From: Spirochaetales bacterium
GTDB taxonomy: Bacteria; Spirochaetota; Spirochaetia; UBA9216
Assembly: GCA_016839055.1 (NCBI GenBank)
Contig: JAEKNX010000019.1
Location: 1 to 64,000 of the forward strand
Direction: 5' to 3'
Length of the DNA: 64,000 nucleotides
Below are positions 37,710 through 46,156 of this stretch, piece after piece (positions within the stretch are counted from its first letter, which is position 1; each line of letters starts with the position of its first letter). A program made the translations under genes and the position numbers. The notes under the pieces were generated by a model. That model was given only the letters and a program-made list of their open reading frames with translations. It was not told where the DNA came from and searched no databases.

Positions 37710-38219
37710 TTATTTCTCTACTTCGTAATATAAGCCGAACTCATCTTTCAGCTCAAGAGCAAGACAGTCGGTCTCCGGAGTGTCCGACTTGAATACAACA
37801 AAGGTATTAGCCGTCTCAGCCTCGGTCAGCGGAGCATGATGCCAAACGCCGGGGGAAAAGATAACTGCCTCCCCTTTTTTTACCGGAAAGGCTTTAATGG
37901 TCTCAAGGTTCGGTTTTTGGGGATTATTCTTTTCCGCCAGGGCCACAACGACGAAGATGTCTTCGGTCGGAAGAAGGGCCTCACCGGTATTGAAATGACT
38001 TTCCAGAGTCTCTTCAAGTAGACCGTTTTTTCCATAAGTCTGAACAATTGAGACCGAAGTATCGCCCGCATGGCCGAGAACCCCTAGTCTGTTCCAGAAC
38101 TTCAGTTCAGGAATATCAGCATCCGGGGCCTTAATACCTCCGCTTATGAAGGTTCCATATTCACTAAAAGCCTCTGCGCTCATCGGACTTAATTTCACAG
38201 TTTTCTTTTCCATCTTCAA
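37710..38219 (-). CDS. Ureidoglycolate lyase (AllA)-family cupin-like protein
   Basis: PMSAEAFSEYGTFISGG; EALLPTEDIFVVVALAEK; KGEAVIFSPGVWHHAPL. Confidence 0.85.
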   Translation of the reverse strand: MKMEKKTVKLSPMSAEAFSEYGTFISGGIKAPDADIPELKFWNRLGVLGHAGDTSVSIVQTYGKNGLLEETLESHFNTGEALLPTEDIFVVVALAEKNNPQKPNLETIKAFPVKKGEAVIFSPGVWHHAPLTEAETANTFVVFKSDTPETDCLALELKDEFGLYYEVEK

Positions 38220-38225
38220 CCGCCT

Positions 38226-38870
38226 TTAACCATCTATCTCTGAAAGATACTCAGAGAAGGAACTAATTAGAATTGAACCGATTGTCGCTCCGGGGTCCTG
38301 AAGCTCTCGGGATTTCTCCTGGTAATATGCCGCCCGGCCGTGCTGGGCTACCATGTCCATAGTCTTCTCGAGTCCTTCTGCTGCGGCCTTAGCAGCCAAG
38401 ACTCCGGCACTCACCATATCGGCTCCGTCAGACGCGCCCTCCTGCCAGGCTTCTGCCGCCGGAAGGAGGGCGTCAATGATTGTCTTCTCACCGGCCTTTG
38501 CCTTCCCGCGGTCAATTATTCCTTCAACAAAGGCCGTCCAGAATGCGGCGACGTCGCTTATACCGAGGGAGGTGCTGCCTTTGACAGCCTTCCCTCCGCG
38601 CATGAAGCCGGTAGCCATCAGAGTTCCCATTGTTGACGGGGCAGCCTTGGCCATAGCCATGCCGCCCTTCATCAGCATTCCGCCGATGTCGTCTTCCGAA
38701 TAGGTTGAGGCAAACTCATCCATAGCGGAGAAAACAGCCGCCATAGTGAGCCCCAGGTCACCATCACCCATCCTGCTGTCAAGATCGATGAGGTAATCCT
38801 TATTCGCGGCCGCAACGCCGTTCATCTTCGTCAGAAAGCCTTTAATATTGTCTAATGAAAGATTTTCCAT
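38226..38870 (-). CDS. DhaL-family (dihydroxyacetone kinase nucleotide-binding) subunit
   Basis: DLDSRMGDGDLGLTMAAVFSAM; PSTMGTLMATGFMRGGKAV; GRAAYYQEKSRELQDPGATIGSILIS. Confidence 0.92.
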   Translation of the reverse strand: MENLSLDNIKGFLTKMNGVAAANKDYLIDLDSRMGDGDLGLTMAAVFSAMDEFASTYSEDDIGGMLMKGGMAMAKAAPSTMGTLMATGFMRGGKAVKGSTSLGISDVAAFWTAFVEGIIDRGKAKAGEKTIIDALLPAAEAWQEGASDGADMVSAGVLAAKAAAEGLEKTMDMVAQHGRAAYYQEKSRELQDPGATIGSILISSFSEYLSEIDG

Positions 38871-38884
38871 CTTCTCTCCGCCTC

Positions 38885-39889
38885 CTAAAGCTGTACCTGT
38901 TCAAAAAATGGCGAGTTAGCAGGTTTGGCGAGATAATTCTTAAGCTCATCATCGAGTTTCAGGAGCGAGATGGAAGCTCCGGCCATCTCCATTGATGTTG
39001 CGTATTCGCCGGCATAGACGTGAAATACTGAGATTCCTTTATTTTCAAGCATGAGCGAAACCTTGCGGTACATCACGTAGAGTTCCTCTTTAGGAGTAGC
39101 ACCGAGGCCGTTCATAAGAACCGCAACCTCGTCTCCCTTTTTATACGGGAGATCTTCTAAAATTGCATTCAGCATTGTTTCAACTACTTCATCGGCGGGC
39201 TTAAGAGGACCTTTTTCAATTCCGGGCTCGCCGTGAATACCCATGCCTATCTCCATCTGGCCTTCGGCAATGGTGAATGAAGGTTTTCCGACCTCGGGAA
39301 CAATACATGGACTCAGCGCGACACCCATTGTCCGGACATTAGCACAGACTTTATCCGCGACTCTCTTAACATCTTCAAGAGAAGCCATATCATCAGCGCA
39401 GGCGCCCGCAATCTTGAAAACGAAGAAGATACCTGCGACTCCCCTCCTCTTATGTTCCTCGCCCTTCTTGGAGGAGGCAACATCCTCGCCGGCAACTACC
39501 TGGAGAACCTTAATGTCTTCCATGTCGGCCATCTCAGCGGCCATATCGAAGTTCATTATGTCTCCGCCGTAGTTTCCGTATATGTAGAGAACTCCAGCGC
39601 CCTTGTCTATTTCCTTTGTAACCTCTAACATTTGATCGGCGCTTGGAGACTGAAAAACACCTCCGACTGAGCAGCCGTCAAGCATACCATCACCAACATA
39701 ACCGAGAAACAGAGGAAGATGTCCGGAGCCGCCGCCTGTAGCGAGCCCGACCTTTCCTTCTTTACCCTTCGCGTTTACCAGGCAGCGAAGATCATCATTT
39801 ACATATTTCAGCTTATTCGGATGAGCAGCTATTATTCCTTCAATCATCTCATTAACGAAATTTTCAGGTTTATTTAGAAATTTCTTCAT
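38885..39889 (-). CDS. DhaK-family (dihydroxyacetone kinase substrate-binding) subunit
   Basis: VGLATGGGSGHLPLFLGYVGDGMLDGCSVGGVFQSPSADQM; GNYGGDIMNFDMA; GMGIHGEPGIEK (covalent His context). Confidence 0.94.
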   Translation of the reverse strand: MKKFLNKPENFVNEMIEGIIAAHPNKLKYVNDDLRCLVNAKGKEGKVGLATGGGSGHLPLFLGYVGDGMLDGCSVGGVFQSPSADQMLEVTKEIDKGAGVLYIYGNYGGDIMNFDMAAEMADMEDIKVLQVVAGEDVASSKKGEEHKRRGVAGIFFVFKIAGACADDMASLEDVKRVADKVCANVRTMGVALSPCIVPEVGKPSFTIAEGQMEIGMGIHGEPGIEKGPLKPADEVVETMLNAILEDLPYKKGDEVAVLMNGLGATPKEELYVMYRKVSLMLENKGISVFHVYAGEYATSMEMAGASISLLKLDDELKNYLAKPANSPFFEQVQL

Positions 39890-39998
39890 TTTCCACTCCT
39901 ATAAAGTTCTACCACAGATGGTGGTTACGGTGGTGAAGTTTGATTTATCAAACTTCAGGATATCCCTGGACATGAATGTCCAAGGATATCACTCCTAC

Positions 39999-41015
39999 TT
40001 ATCCGGCCTTCGCCGCTTTTTTCATATCAGTCATAGACTGTATCCGCTTCTTTTCATTGTATTTATGAAGCAGAAAATTGATTACCATTATAGCAAGGAG
40101 GGCAAATCCCCAGATAAACTTCTTGAAAAACGGACTAAAGGACATGATATTCAAGCCGCTCTGGGTAATCTGAAGAATAACAATACCCATTACAAGACCT
40201 TTAACAGAGCCGAATCCGCCGTCAGGATCAGTCCCGCCCAGAACCGCGACAAGAATAGCCTGAAGAAGGTAGGCCGTTCCGTAACCTGGCCGCATCGAGT
40301 TAACACGGGAAATCATTATCAGGGACGCAAGGCCTGCAAGAACCGCTGTAAGCATATAGGTGTTGATAAGAACCTTTGTGTTATTGACACCTGAAAATTT
40401 AGATACGACCGGATTTGCTCCAACCATGAACATGTTGAATCCCTGCCGGGTTCTCTTGAGTAGAACACTCACGAGAAATGCAATTAACGCGAAAATCATA
40501 AACGGTACAGGAATACCAATTACCGTTCCGCTTCCGAGCCCCATAAATACTTCAGGAAATCCGCTTACGCTGTGGCCCTTCGTAATTACTATTGCCAGCC
40601 CTAGAAAAAGACCCTGTGTACCGAGAGTCGCCAGTATCGGCGGAACCCCGATCATCGCGATCAGCAGTCCGTTAAGAAGCCCGCAGACCATCGAAACTGC
40701 AACTACCGCAACTACAGCAAACAGAATTGCGACTCCAGCGGGCGTTGAAGAATCCATGGAACCGGAGAGAATCAGCGCCGCTATAACTCCTGTGAAATTA
40801 GATATGGAAATAATAGAAAGATCGATTCCACCTGTTATCATCGCCATCATCATCGCAAGAGCCAGAAGCCCGAATTCAGGAAACTGCGACGCCATCGATT
40901 GTAGATTAATACCGGTAAGAAACTTGCTAGGCATCACAATCGACAACAGGATGAAAATCATCATCATTATTATAAAAAGTGTAAAATTCTTGGAACTCTT
41001 TATCTTTATCTTCAC
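39999..41015 (-). CDS. Sugar ABC transporter permease (RbsC/LsrD-like)
   Basis: ALAMMMAMITGGIDLSIISISNFTG; VPPILATLGTQGLFLG. Confidence 0.92.
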   Translation of the reverse strand: MKIKIKSSKNFTLFIIMMMIFILLSIVMPSKFLTGINLQSMASQFPEFGLLALAMMMAMITGGIDLSIISISNFTGVIAALILSGSMDSSTPAGVAILFAVVAVVAVSMVCGLLNGLLIAMIGVPPILATLGTQGLFLGLAIVITKGHSVSGFPEVFMGLGSGTVIGIPVPFMIFALIAFLVSVLLKRTRQGFNMFMVGANPVVSKFSGVNNTKVLINTYMLTAVLAGLASLIMISRVNSMRPGYGTAYLLQAILVAVLGGTDPDGGFGSVKGLVMGIVILQITQSGLNIMSFSPFFKKFIWGFALLAIMVINFLLHKYNEKKRIQSMTDMKKAAKAG

Positions 41016-41030
41016 TTTACCTTCTCCCCT

Positions 41031-42041
41031 CTACACACTGTCGATTGACAGTTTCCTTCGGGCATTAATTTTATTTTGGGCATAAGTAATGGTTACACCC
41101 AGGACAATAATCATTCCGATAAAAAACTCCTGCCAATAAGAAGACAAACCGATCAGAACAAGATTCTTCTGAAGTATTGTAATCAGTGCGACTCCTATCA
41201 AGGTTCCGGTTAATGTACCTGTACCTCCGCTTATTCTCGTTCCGCCAAGCACAACAGCCGCAATTATGTTGAGTTCTGTTCCGACAATATAATTCGGATT
41301 ACTGTAGCGGATCAACGCGAGGTGCATGACTCCCATGACTCCGGCCAGAAGGCCAGCGTAACAGTAGGTGAAGAACTGAATCTTTCTGATGTTATACCCA
41401 GTCCGCTGAGCCGCCTCCCGATTCCCGCCGATGGCATAAATACCGCGACCTATCATTGTGAACTTAAGTATCAGCCAGGTAACAACGACTACAATCACGA
41501 GAATCAGAAAGAAAATCGATAAACCGTATTCAGTCCCGTCGGGCCTCGCAATAGTCAGGATATTCATCTTCCCGAAAGCCTTAATGCTGTCTGGAATATT
41601 ACCGACATTGACTGCCTTTGTTCCGACAAACTCAAGAAGAAGCCCGTGAAAGAGACTACTTGTTCCGAGGGTTGTAATCAGCGTAGGGAGGTTGAATATC
41701 GATATAAAGACAGCATTTACTGCACCGAGGGCGAGGCCCACTGAAATGGATATCAGAAAGGCCATGACAATATTATCAACGCCGGAAGCAATAAGTACAT
41801 TAATTGCTATATACTGCCCGCAGATTGCAATGGCCGTACATGAAACGTCAATTCCTCCGGATAGCAGGACCACAAACACCCCGATTGCAAGGATGGCCGT
41901 TCCGGAACTGCTCCGCAGCAGGTCAAAAATATTTTCGACTGTCATGAATACCGGATTAATGGTGTTAATCACTATCGAGAAAACTATTACTATTAACAGC
42001 AGATAGGTTTCATTTTTCTTGGTCAATTTCTTTAAATTCAC
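41031..42041 (-). CDS. Sugar ABC transporter permease (RbsC/LsrC-like)
   Basis: AIGVFVVLLSGGIDVSCTAIAI; LPTLITTLGTSSLFHG; GGNREAAQRTGYN. Confidence 0.92.
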   Translation of the reverse strand: MNLKKLTKKNETYLLLIVIVFSIVINTINPVFMTVENIFDLLRSSSGTAILAIGVFVVLLSGGIDVSCTAIAICGQYIAINVLIASGVDNIVMAFLISISVGLALGAVNAVFISIFNLPTLITTLGTSSLFHGLLLEFVGTKAVNVGNIPDSIKAFGKMNILTIARPDGTEYGLSIFFLILVIVVVVTWLILKFTMIGRGIYAIGGNREAAQRTGYNIRKIQFFTYCYAGLLAGVMGVMHLALIRYSNPNYIVGTELNIIAAVVLGGTRISGGTGTLTGTLIGVALITILQKNLVLIGLSSYWQEFFIGMIIVLGVTITYAQNKINARRKLSIDSV

Positions 42042-43564
42042 GCACCTGCCTCCACTTCATAATTTCTTGTCACAATATCATACAACTCCTCTTCGGTTGT
42101 TGTCCTTGAATCTTCAATCTCTTTGATTATTCTTCCTTTCGACATCAAAAGTACCCGGTTGCAGTTATCAAGAATCTCCTGGATTTCATCCGAAATCATG
42201 ATTATCCCCATTCCTTTCTCTGCCAGATCACGGATTATTTCATGAATGGTATGCTTTGAGCCTATATCAATACCGATTGTAGGTCCGTCAAGGATGAAGA
42301 CCTCAGGTTCGGTGGCAAGCCACTTTGCGAGGACTACACGCTGCTGATTTCCTCCCGACAGGCTGTTAACAGGAGTTGCTCCTGACGGAGTCTTTATACT
42401 CAGCTTTTTAATCCAGTTATCACCTTCGGTCTGCTTCTTAAGAGGACTGATAAGATTTAGACCGGCGAGTAGTTTCTTTAAAACAGTAATTACAATATTG
42501 TCACCGATTGCCTGGGCCTCAAAGAGTCCCTGATGGTGCCGATCTTCAGGTAAAAGCGCTATTCCGTGACTGATTGCATCCTCAGGGCTCGAAATGTGAA
42601 CAGTCTTACCCTTGAGCTTGATAGTTCCGCTGTTCGGTTTATTCAGGCCGAAGATCGCCTGGGCTATTTCAGTCCGGCCGGAACCTATCAGCCCGGTGAT
42701 ACCAAGAATTTCACCCTTCTGAAGGGTGAAATTTATATCTGAAAATTGAAACTCCTTGTTAAGGCCTTCAACAGACAGAAGAGGAACATCTTCCTTCATC
42801 TCTTCATTATATATGTATGGAGCATATTCCAGTTTCCTGCCGGTCATGATAAATACAAGCTTTTCATAATCAAGTTCGGAAGTAGGATACACTCCAACCT
42901 TTTTTCCGTCCCTGATAATCGTGATGTTCTCTGATATTTCGAATACTTCACTAAGCTTATGACTGACAAAAAGAATTGAGATACCCCTTTCTTTCAATTT
43001 TAAAATTATTGAGAATAGATGATCAACCTCTTCTTTCGTTATTGCAGAGGTGGCCTCATCCATTATTATTAGTTTTGCGTTCTGCGTAAGAGCACGGGAA
43101 ATTGCAATAATCTGTTTCTTTGCCACTGAAAGATTTTCAACTCTCTCATCAAGATCAATTTCTTCACCTATTTCCTCGAGTGCCTTTTTTGCGGAGGAAC
43201 GAACAGTTTTCCAGTTAACGCCCTGCTGGTTGGTCTCAAGCATCTGGTTAATGGAAATGTTTTCGGCTACAGTCAAATTCGGGAAAAGCGATAGGTCCTG
43301 ATATATAATCTGAACGCCCGCCCTGATCGATTCGATGGCCTGAATTCCATGCTCATGCAGTTCACGGCCTTCTATGAGCACACTACCGCTGTCAGCCTTG
43401 TATACGCCGCCAATAATTTTAATAAGGGTGGACTTTCCTGAACCATTCTCACCGATTAAACAATGAATTTCACCCTTTCCGATAGTAAGATCAACATTGT
43501 CCAGGGCCTTAACTCCGACAAAGGTCTTACTGACTCCCTTCGCTTCTAGAAATACTTCAGACAT
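42038..43564 (-). CDS. Sugar ABC transporter duplicated ATP-binding protein
   Basis: GENGSGKSTLIKIIGG; LSGGNQQRVVLAKWLATEPEVFILDGPTIGIDIGSK; start MSEVFLEAKGVSKTF. Confidence 0.95.
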   Translation of the reverse strand: MSEVFLEAKGVSKTFVGVKALDNVDLTIGKGEIHCLIGENGSGKSTLIKIIGGVYKADSGSVLIEGRELHEHGIQAIESIRAGVQIIYQDLSLFPNLTVAENISINQMLETNQQGVNWKTVRSSAKKALEEIGEEIDLDERVENLSVAKKQIIAISRALTQNAKLIIMDEATSAITKEEVDHLFSIILKLKERGISILFVSHKLSEVFEISENITIIRDGKKVGVYPTSELDYEKLVFIMTGRKLEYAPYIYNEEMKEDVPLLSVEGLNKEFQFSDINFTLQKGEILGITGLIGSGRTEIAQAIFGLNKPNSGTIKLKGKTVHISSPEDAISHGIALLPEDRHHQGLFEAQAIGDNIVITVLKKLLAGLNLISPLKKQTEGDNWIKKLSIKTPSGATPVNSLSGGNQQRVVLAKWLATEPEVFILDGPTIGIDIGSKHTIHEIIRDLAEKGMGIIMISDEIQEILDNCNRVLLMSKGRIIKEIEDSRTTTEEELYDIVTRNYEVEAGA

Positions 43565-43590
43565 TATATCTCCTGTAAACAAGCTATCCC

Positions 43591-43629
43591 GGATAAAAAA
43601 AACGGAAGGAAGAGTTTCCCCTTCCTTCC
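43591..43629 (-). terminator. Intercistronic terminator-like hairpin between binding-protein and ATPase genes
   Basis: On the minus strand GGAAGGAAG-N8-CTTCCTTCC-GTTTTTTTTATCC. Confidence 0.75.
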
Positions 43630-43644
43630 AGAATAATTATTCGC

Positions 43645-44682
43645 TTAAAGCTTGTATTTTCCGCTGGCGTCTTTCCAGTCATCAAGGTTGTCTTTATTAA
43701 CATCAACCCAAGCCTGGCCGTAGATAACGGGAACACCGTGCTCATTTTTCTGAACTGTAATACTATGGTAACCAGTTGCGCCCATGTCAGTTCCGTCAAC
43801 AATTTCTTCGCCTTTGAGAGTCTTGTAAGCAGCCATTGCTGTTACATAACCTGCATCAGCAGGAACCCAGAAGTGAATTGACTGTGCGGCACCACTCACA
43901 AGGTAGTCACCCGCAACTGAAGGGAGACAGGTTCCGAATGCGGCAACCTTGCCGATGAGGCCTTTCTCTTCGATAGCTGCAGCTGCACCGGGGGCAGTAC
44001 TCATTGCGGATCCCATGATAGCTGTAAGCTTAGGATATGTCTTGAGAAGTTCTAGTGATTTCTCATATGCAATCTGCTGATTTTCCTGATCTTCTACTCT
44101 TTGAGTCGCCATTTTCAAGCCGGGGTATTTCTTAGCCTGCTCAACTTCACCGTCAACCCACTGATTGTGAGTAGGAGATGTCAGGTGACCGACAAACGGC
44201 TGCCATACGCCTTTTTCGCCCATCCACTTAGCCATAACATCCATCATATGACGTCCGTAAGCTGCATTGTCAAAAGCTTCAACGTCAAAGCTGATCTGTT
44301 TCTGGTTTGAAGCTTCATGAGTAAAGGTAAGAATACCTGCGTCATTGGCTTTCCTGAAAACAGGAACAAGTGATTCGGGGTCATTAGGAACTACGAGAAT
44401 TGCGTCAACACCCTTGGCTATAAGATCATTTATGAGTGCAACCTGAGCTGCGGGATCTGCTGTATCTGCACCAATCTGGTAGCAGTTTACATCCGGATGT
44501 TCGGCATTGAATTTTTCAATTCCGAGTCTCATATTATCAAACCATGCTACACCCTCAAGTTTAACAACCATTACGATTTCAAGCTGGTCATCACCAGCTG
44601 GTGAACTTTCCTGCGCTCCGCCTGCGAATGCGAATCCGCCGACAACAACTAATGCGAGAAGCAATGCTACGATCTTTTTCAT
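43645..44682 (-). CDS. LsrB-like sugar/autoinducer-2-family ABC substrate-binding protein
   Basis: Start MKKIVALLLALVVVGGFAFAGGAQE; VVKLEGVAWFDNMRLGIEKFNAEHPDVNCYQIGADTADPAAQVALINDLIAKGVDAILVVPND. Confidence 0.9.
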   Translation of the reverse strand: MKKIVALLLALVVVGGFAFAGGAQESSPAGDDQLEIVMVVKLEGVAWFDNMRLGIEKFNAEHPDVNCYQIGADTADPAAQVALINDLIAKGVDAILVVPNDPESLVPVFRKANDAGILTFTHEASNQKQISFDVEAFDNAAYGRHMMDVMAKWMGEKGVWQPFVGHLTSPTHNQWVDGEVEQAKKYPGLKMATQRVEDQENQQIAYEKSLELLKTYPKLTAIMGSAMSTAPGAAAAIEEKGLIGKVAAFGTCLPSVAGDYLVSGAAQSIHFWVPADAGYVTAMAAYKTLKGEEIVDGTDMGATGYHSITVQKNEHGVPVIYGQAWVDVNKDNLDDWKDASGKYKL

Positions 44683-44977
44683 GATCGACCTCCATTTTTG
44701 TTTATATTCCCCGAATGGGGTTTTAAAGAGATTATAAATTATCTTAAACTTGGGAAACTCGACTGTCAAGGTTCTTAAGATATATTTAGTGTATTTTTAG
44801 TTGCCGTTAATTTGATTTAATCTACTTTTAGCAGAGGGAAACGACCTATTGCACCAATGTCGTGATTTATATTATTAATTTCATATTACGAACATTATCA
44901 TTGAAATATTTGTTAACTTAAAATATATTATTTTCAGTTGTATTTTAGCTATTCTTAAGTTATTATTAAGTTAAGTG

Positions 44978-45100
44978 AGGCTCTTTCAAAAATTGGTTAT
45001 TTTTTCAGAGCCTTCGAAGTATTTTTGACAACAAATCGTCAAAAATACTTCATATAAATCCAAGGTTGGAAATTCAAAAATCCCTAATTTTTGAATTTCC
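44978..45100. promoter_or_regulatory. Three consecutive inverted repeats in the lacI-type gene leader
   Basis: AGGCTCT..AGAGCCT (7 bp), GAAGTATTTTTGAC-N8-GTCAAAAATACTTC (14 bp), GGAAATTCAAAAAT-N5-ATTTTTGAATTTCC (14 bp). Confidence 0.8.
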
Positions 45101-45127
45101 CTCAAGTTTGTTTTCACAGGAATATCA

Positions 45128-46156
45128 ATGAAAATTACAATAAAAGAAATTGCAGAGAAAGCCGGAGTCTCAAACGCAGCCGTCTCCCTAGCTCTAAATA
45201 ATAAGCAGGGTGTCAGCGAAGACAATAGAGAAAGAATACTTCAGATAGCAAAGGATCTGGGTTATGAACTGCTTTCAAGAACTGAAACAGCTGAACCGGA
45301 CATAACCATCAGATTTCTGAAAATATCCAGACACGGACATACTTTAAATCCGAGTCATAATTACTTTATCGATACCTATGTTGAAGGAATTACGTCTACG
45401 GCATATAGAAACGGGGCAGTTCTGGAAATTGAAGCCTATGGTGCCGGGGTTCCTCTTGAAAATATAACTAATAAGATCATCAATTCTCCCCAGATCACCG
45501 GATATCTGATTTTAGGTACCGAACTGAACGAATCTGACGTAAACGCTTTTCTAAAAACCGGAAAGAAAATTGTTTTCATGGATACCTTCATTGATTATAT
45601 TTCGGCCGACTTTGTCGACATGAATAACACTGATGCGGTATATAAAATTATCCGCCATTTCACAAGCCGCGGTCACAGTAGAATCGGCCTCATTAAGAGC
45701 AGCGTCAACACGAGAAACTTCTACCTTCGCGAGCGCGCCTTCTACCAGGCAATGAATAGCATGAATCTCGAAATCAATGAAAATTTTATAATAGATGTTG
45801 ATTCAACTTTTGAGAATGCATACAGCGATTTTAAAAACTTTCTTTCAGAAAAACCTGAACTACCCTCAGTTTTCTTCGCAATAAACGACATAATTGCCAT
45901 GGGCTGCATGCGTGCACTTCAGGAGGCAGGATATTCCGTGCCTGACGACGTATCAATCGCCGCCTTTGACAATCTGCCGATGGCCGCGATGGTATCGCCT
46001 CAGCTGACAACTATCGAGGTCTCAAAACAGGATATCGGCCAGACAGCATTTGATATGCTTCTTCTCAAATGCGGCCGCAAAGATAGTCCTCCTCCGCGAA
46101 AAACCCAGATTGGCGGAAAGCTTATCATCAGAGACAGTGTGAAAGATCTTATGTAG
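45128..46156 (+). CDS. LacI-family transcriptional regulator
   Basis: MKITIKEIAEKAGVSNAAVSLALNNKQGVSEDNRERILQIAKDLGYE plus Peripla_BP-like domain. Confidence 0.95.
   Translation: MKITIKEIAEKAGVSNAAVSLALNNKQGVSEDNRERILQIAKDLGYELLSRTETAEPDITIRFLKISRHGHTLNPSHNYFIDTYVEGITSTAYRNGAVLEIEAYGAGVPLENITNKIINSPQITGYLILGTELNESDVNAFLKTGKKIVFMDTFIDYISADFVDMNNTDAVYKIIRHFTSRGHSRIGLIKSSVNTRNFYLRERAFYQAMNSMNLEINENFIIDVDSTFENAYSDFKNFLSEKPELPSVFFAINDIIAMGCMRALQEAGYSVPDDVSIAAFDNLPMAAMVSPQLTTIEVSKQDIGQTAFDMLLLKCGRKDSPPPRKTQIGGKLIIRDSVKDLM

Noticed and set aside
40360-41085. 241-aa plus-strand ORF
   Set aside because: Entirely antisense to the ABC permease genes; composition is the reverse image of hydrophobic codons.
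22553-44682. Calling the locus a true lsr (AI-2) operon
   Set aside because: Key genes dispersed, LsrF absent, families too broad; kept only as a low-interest hypothesis.
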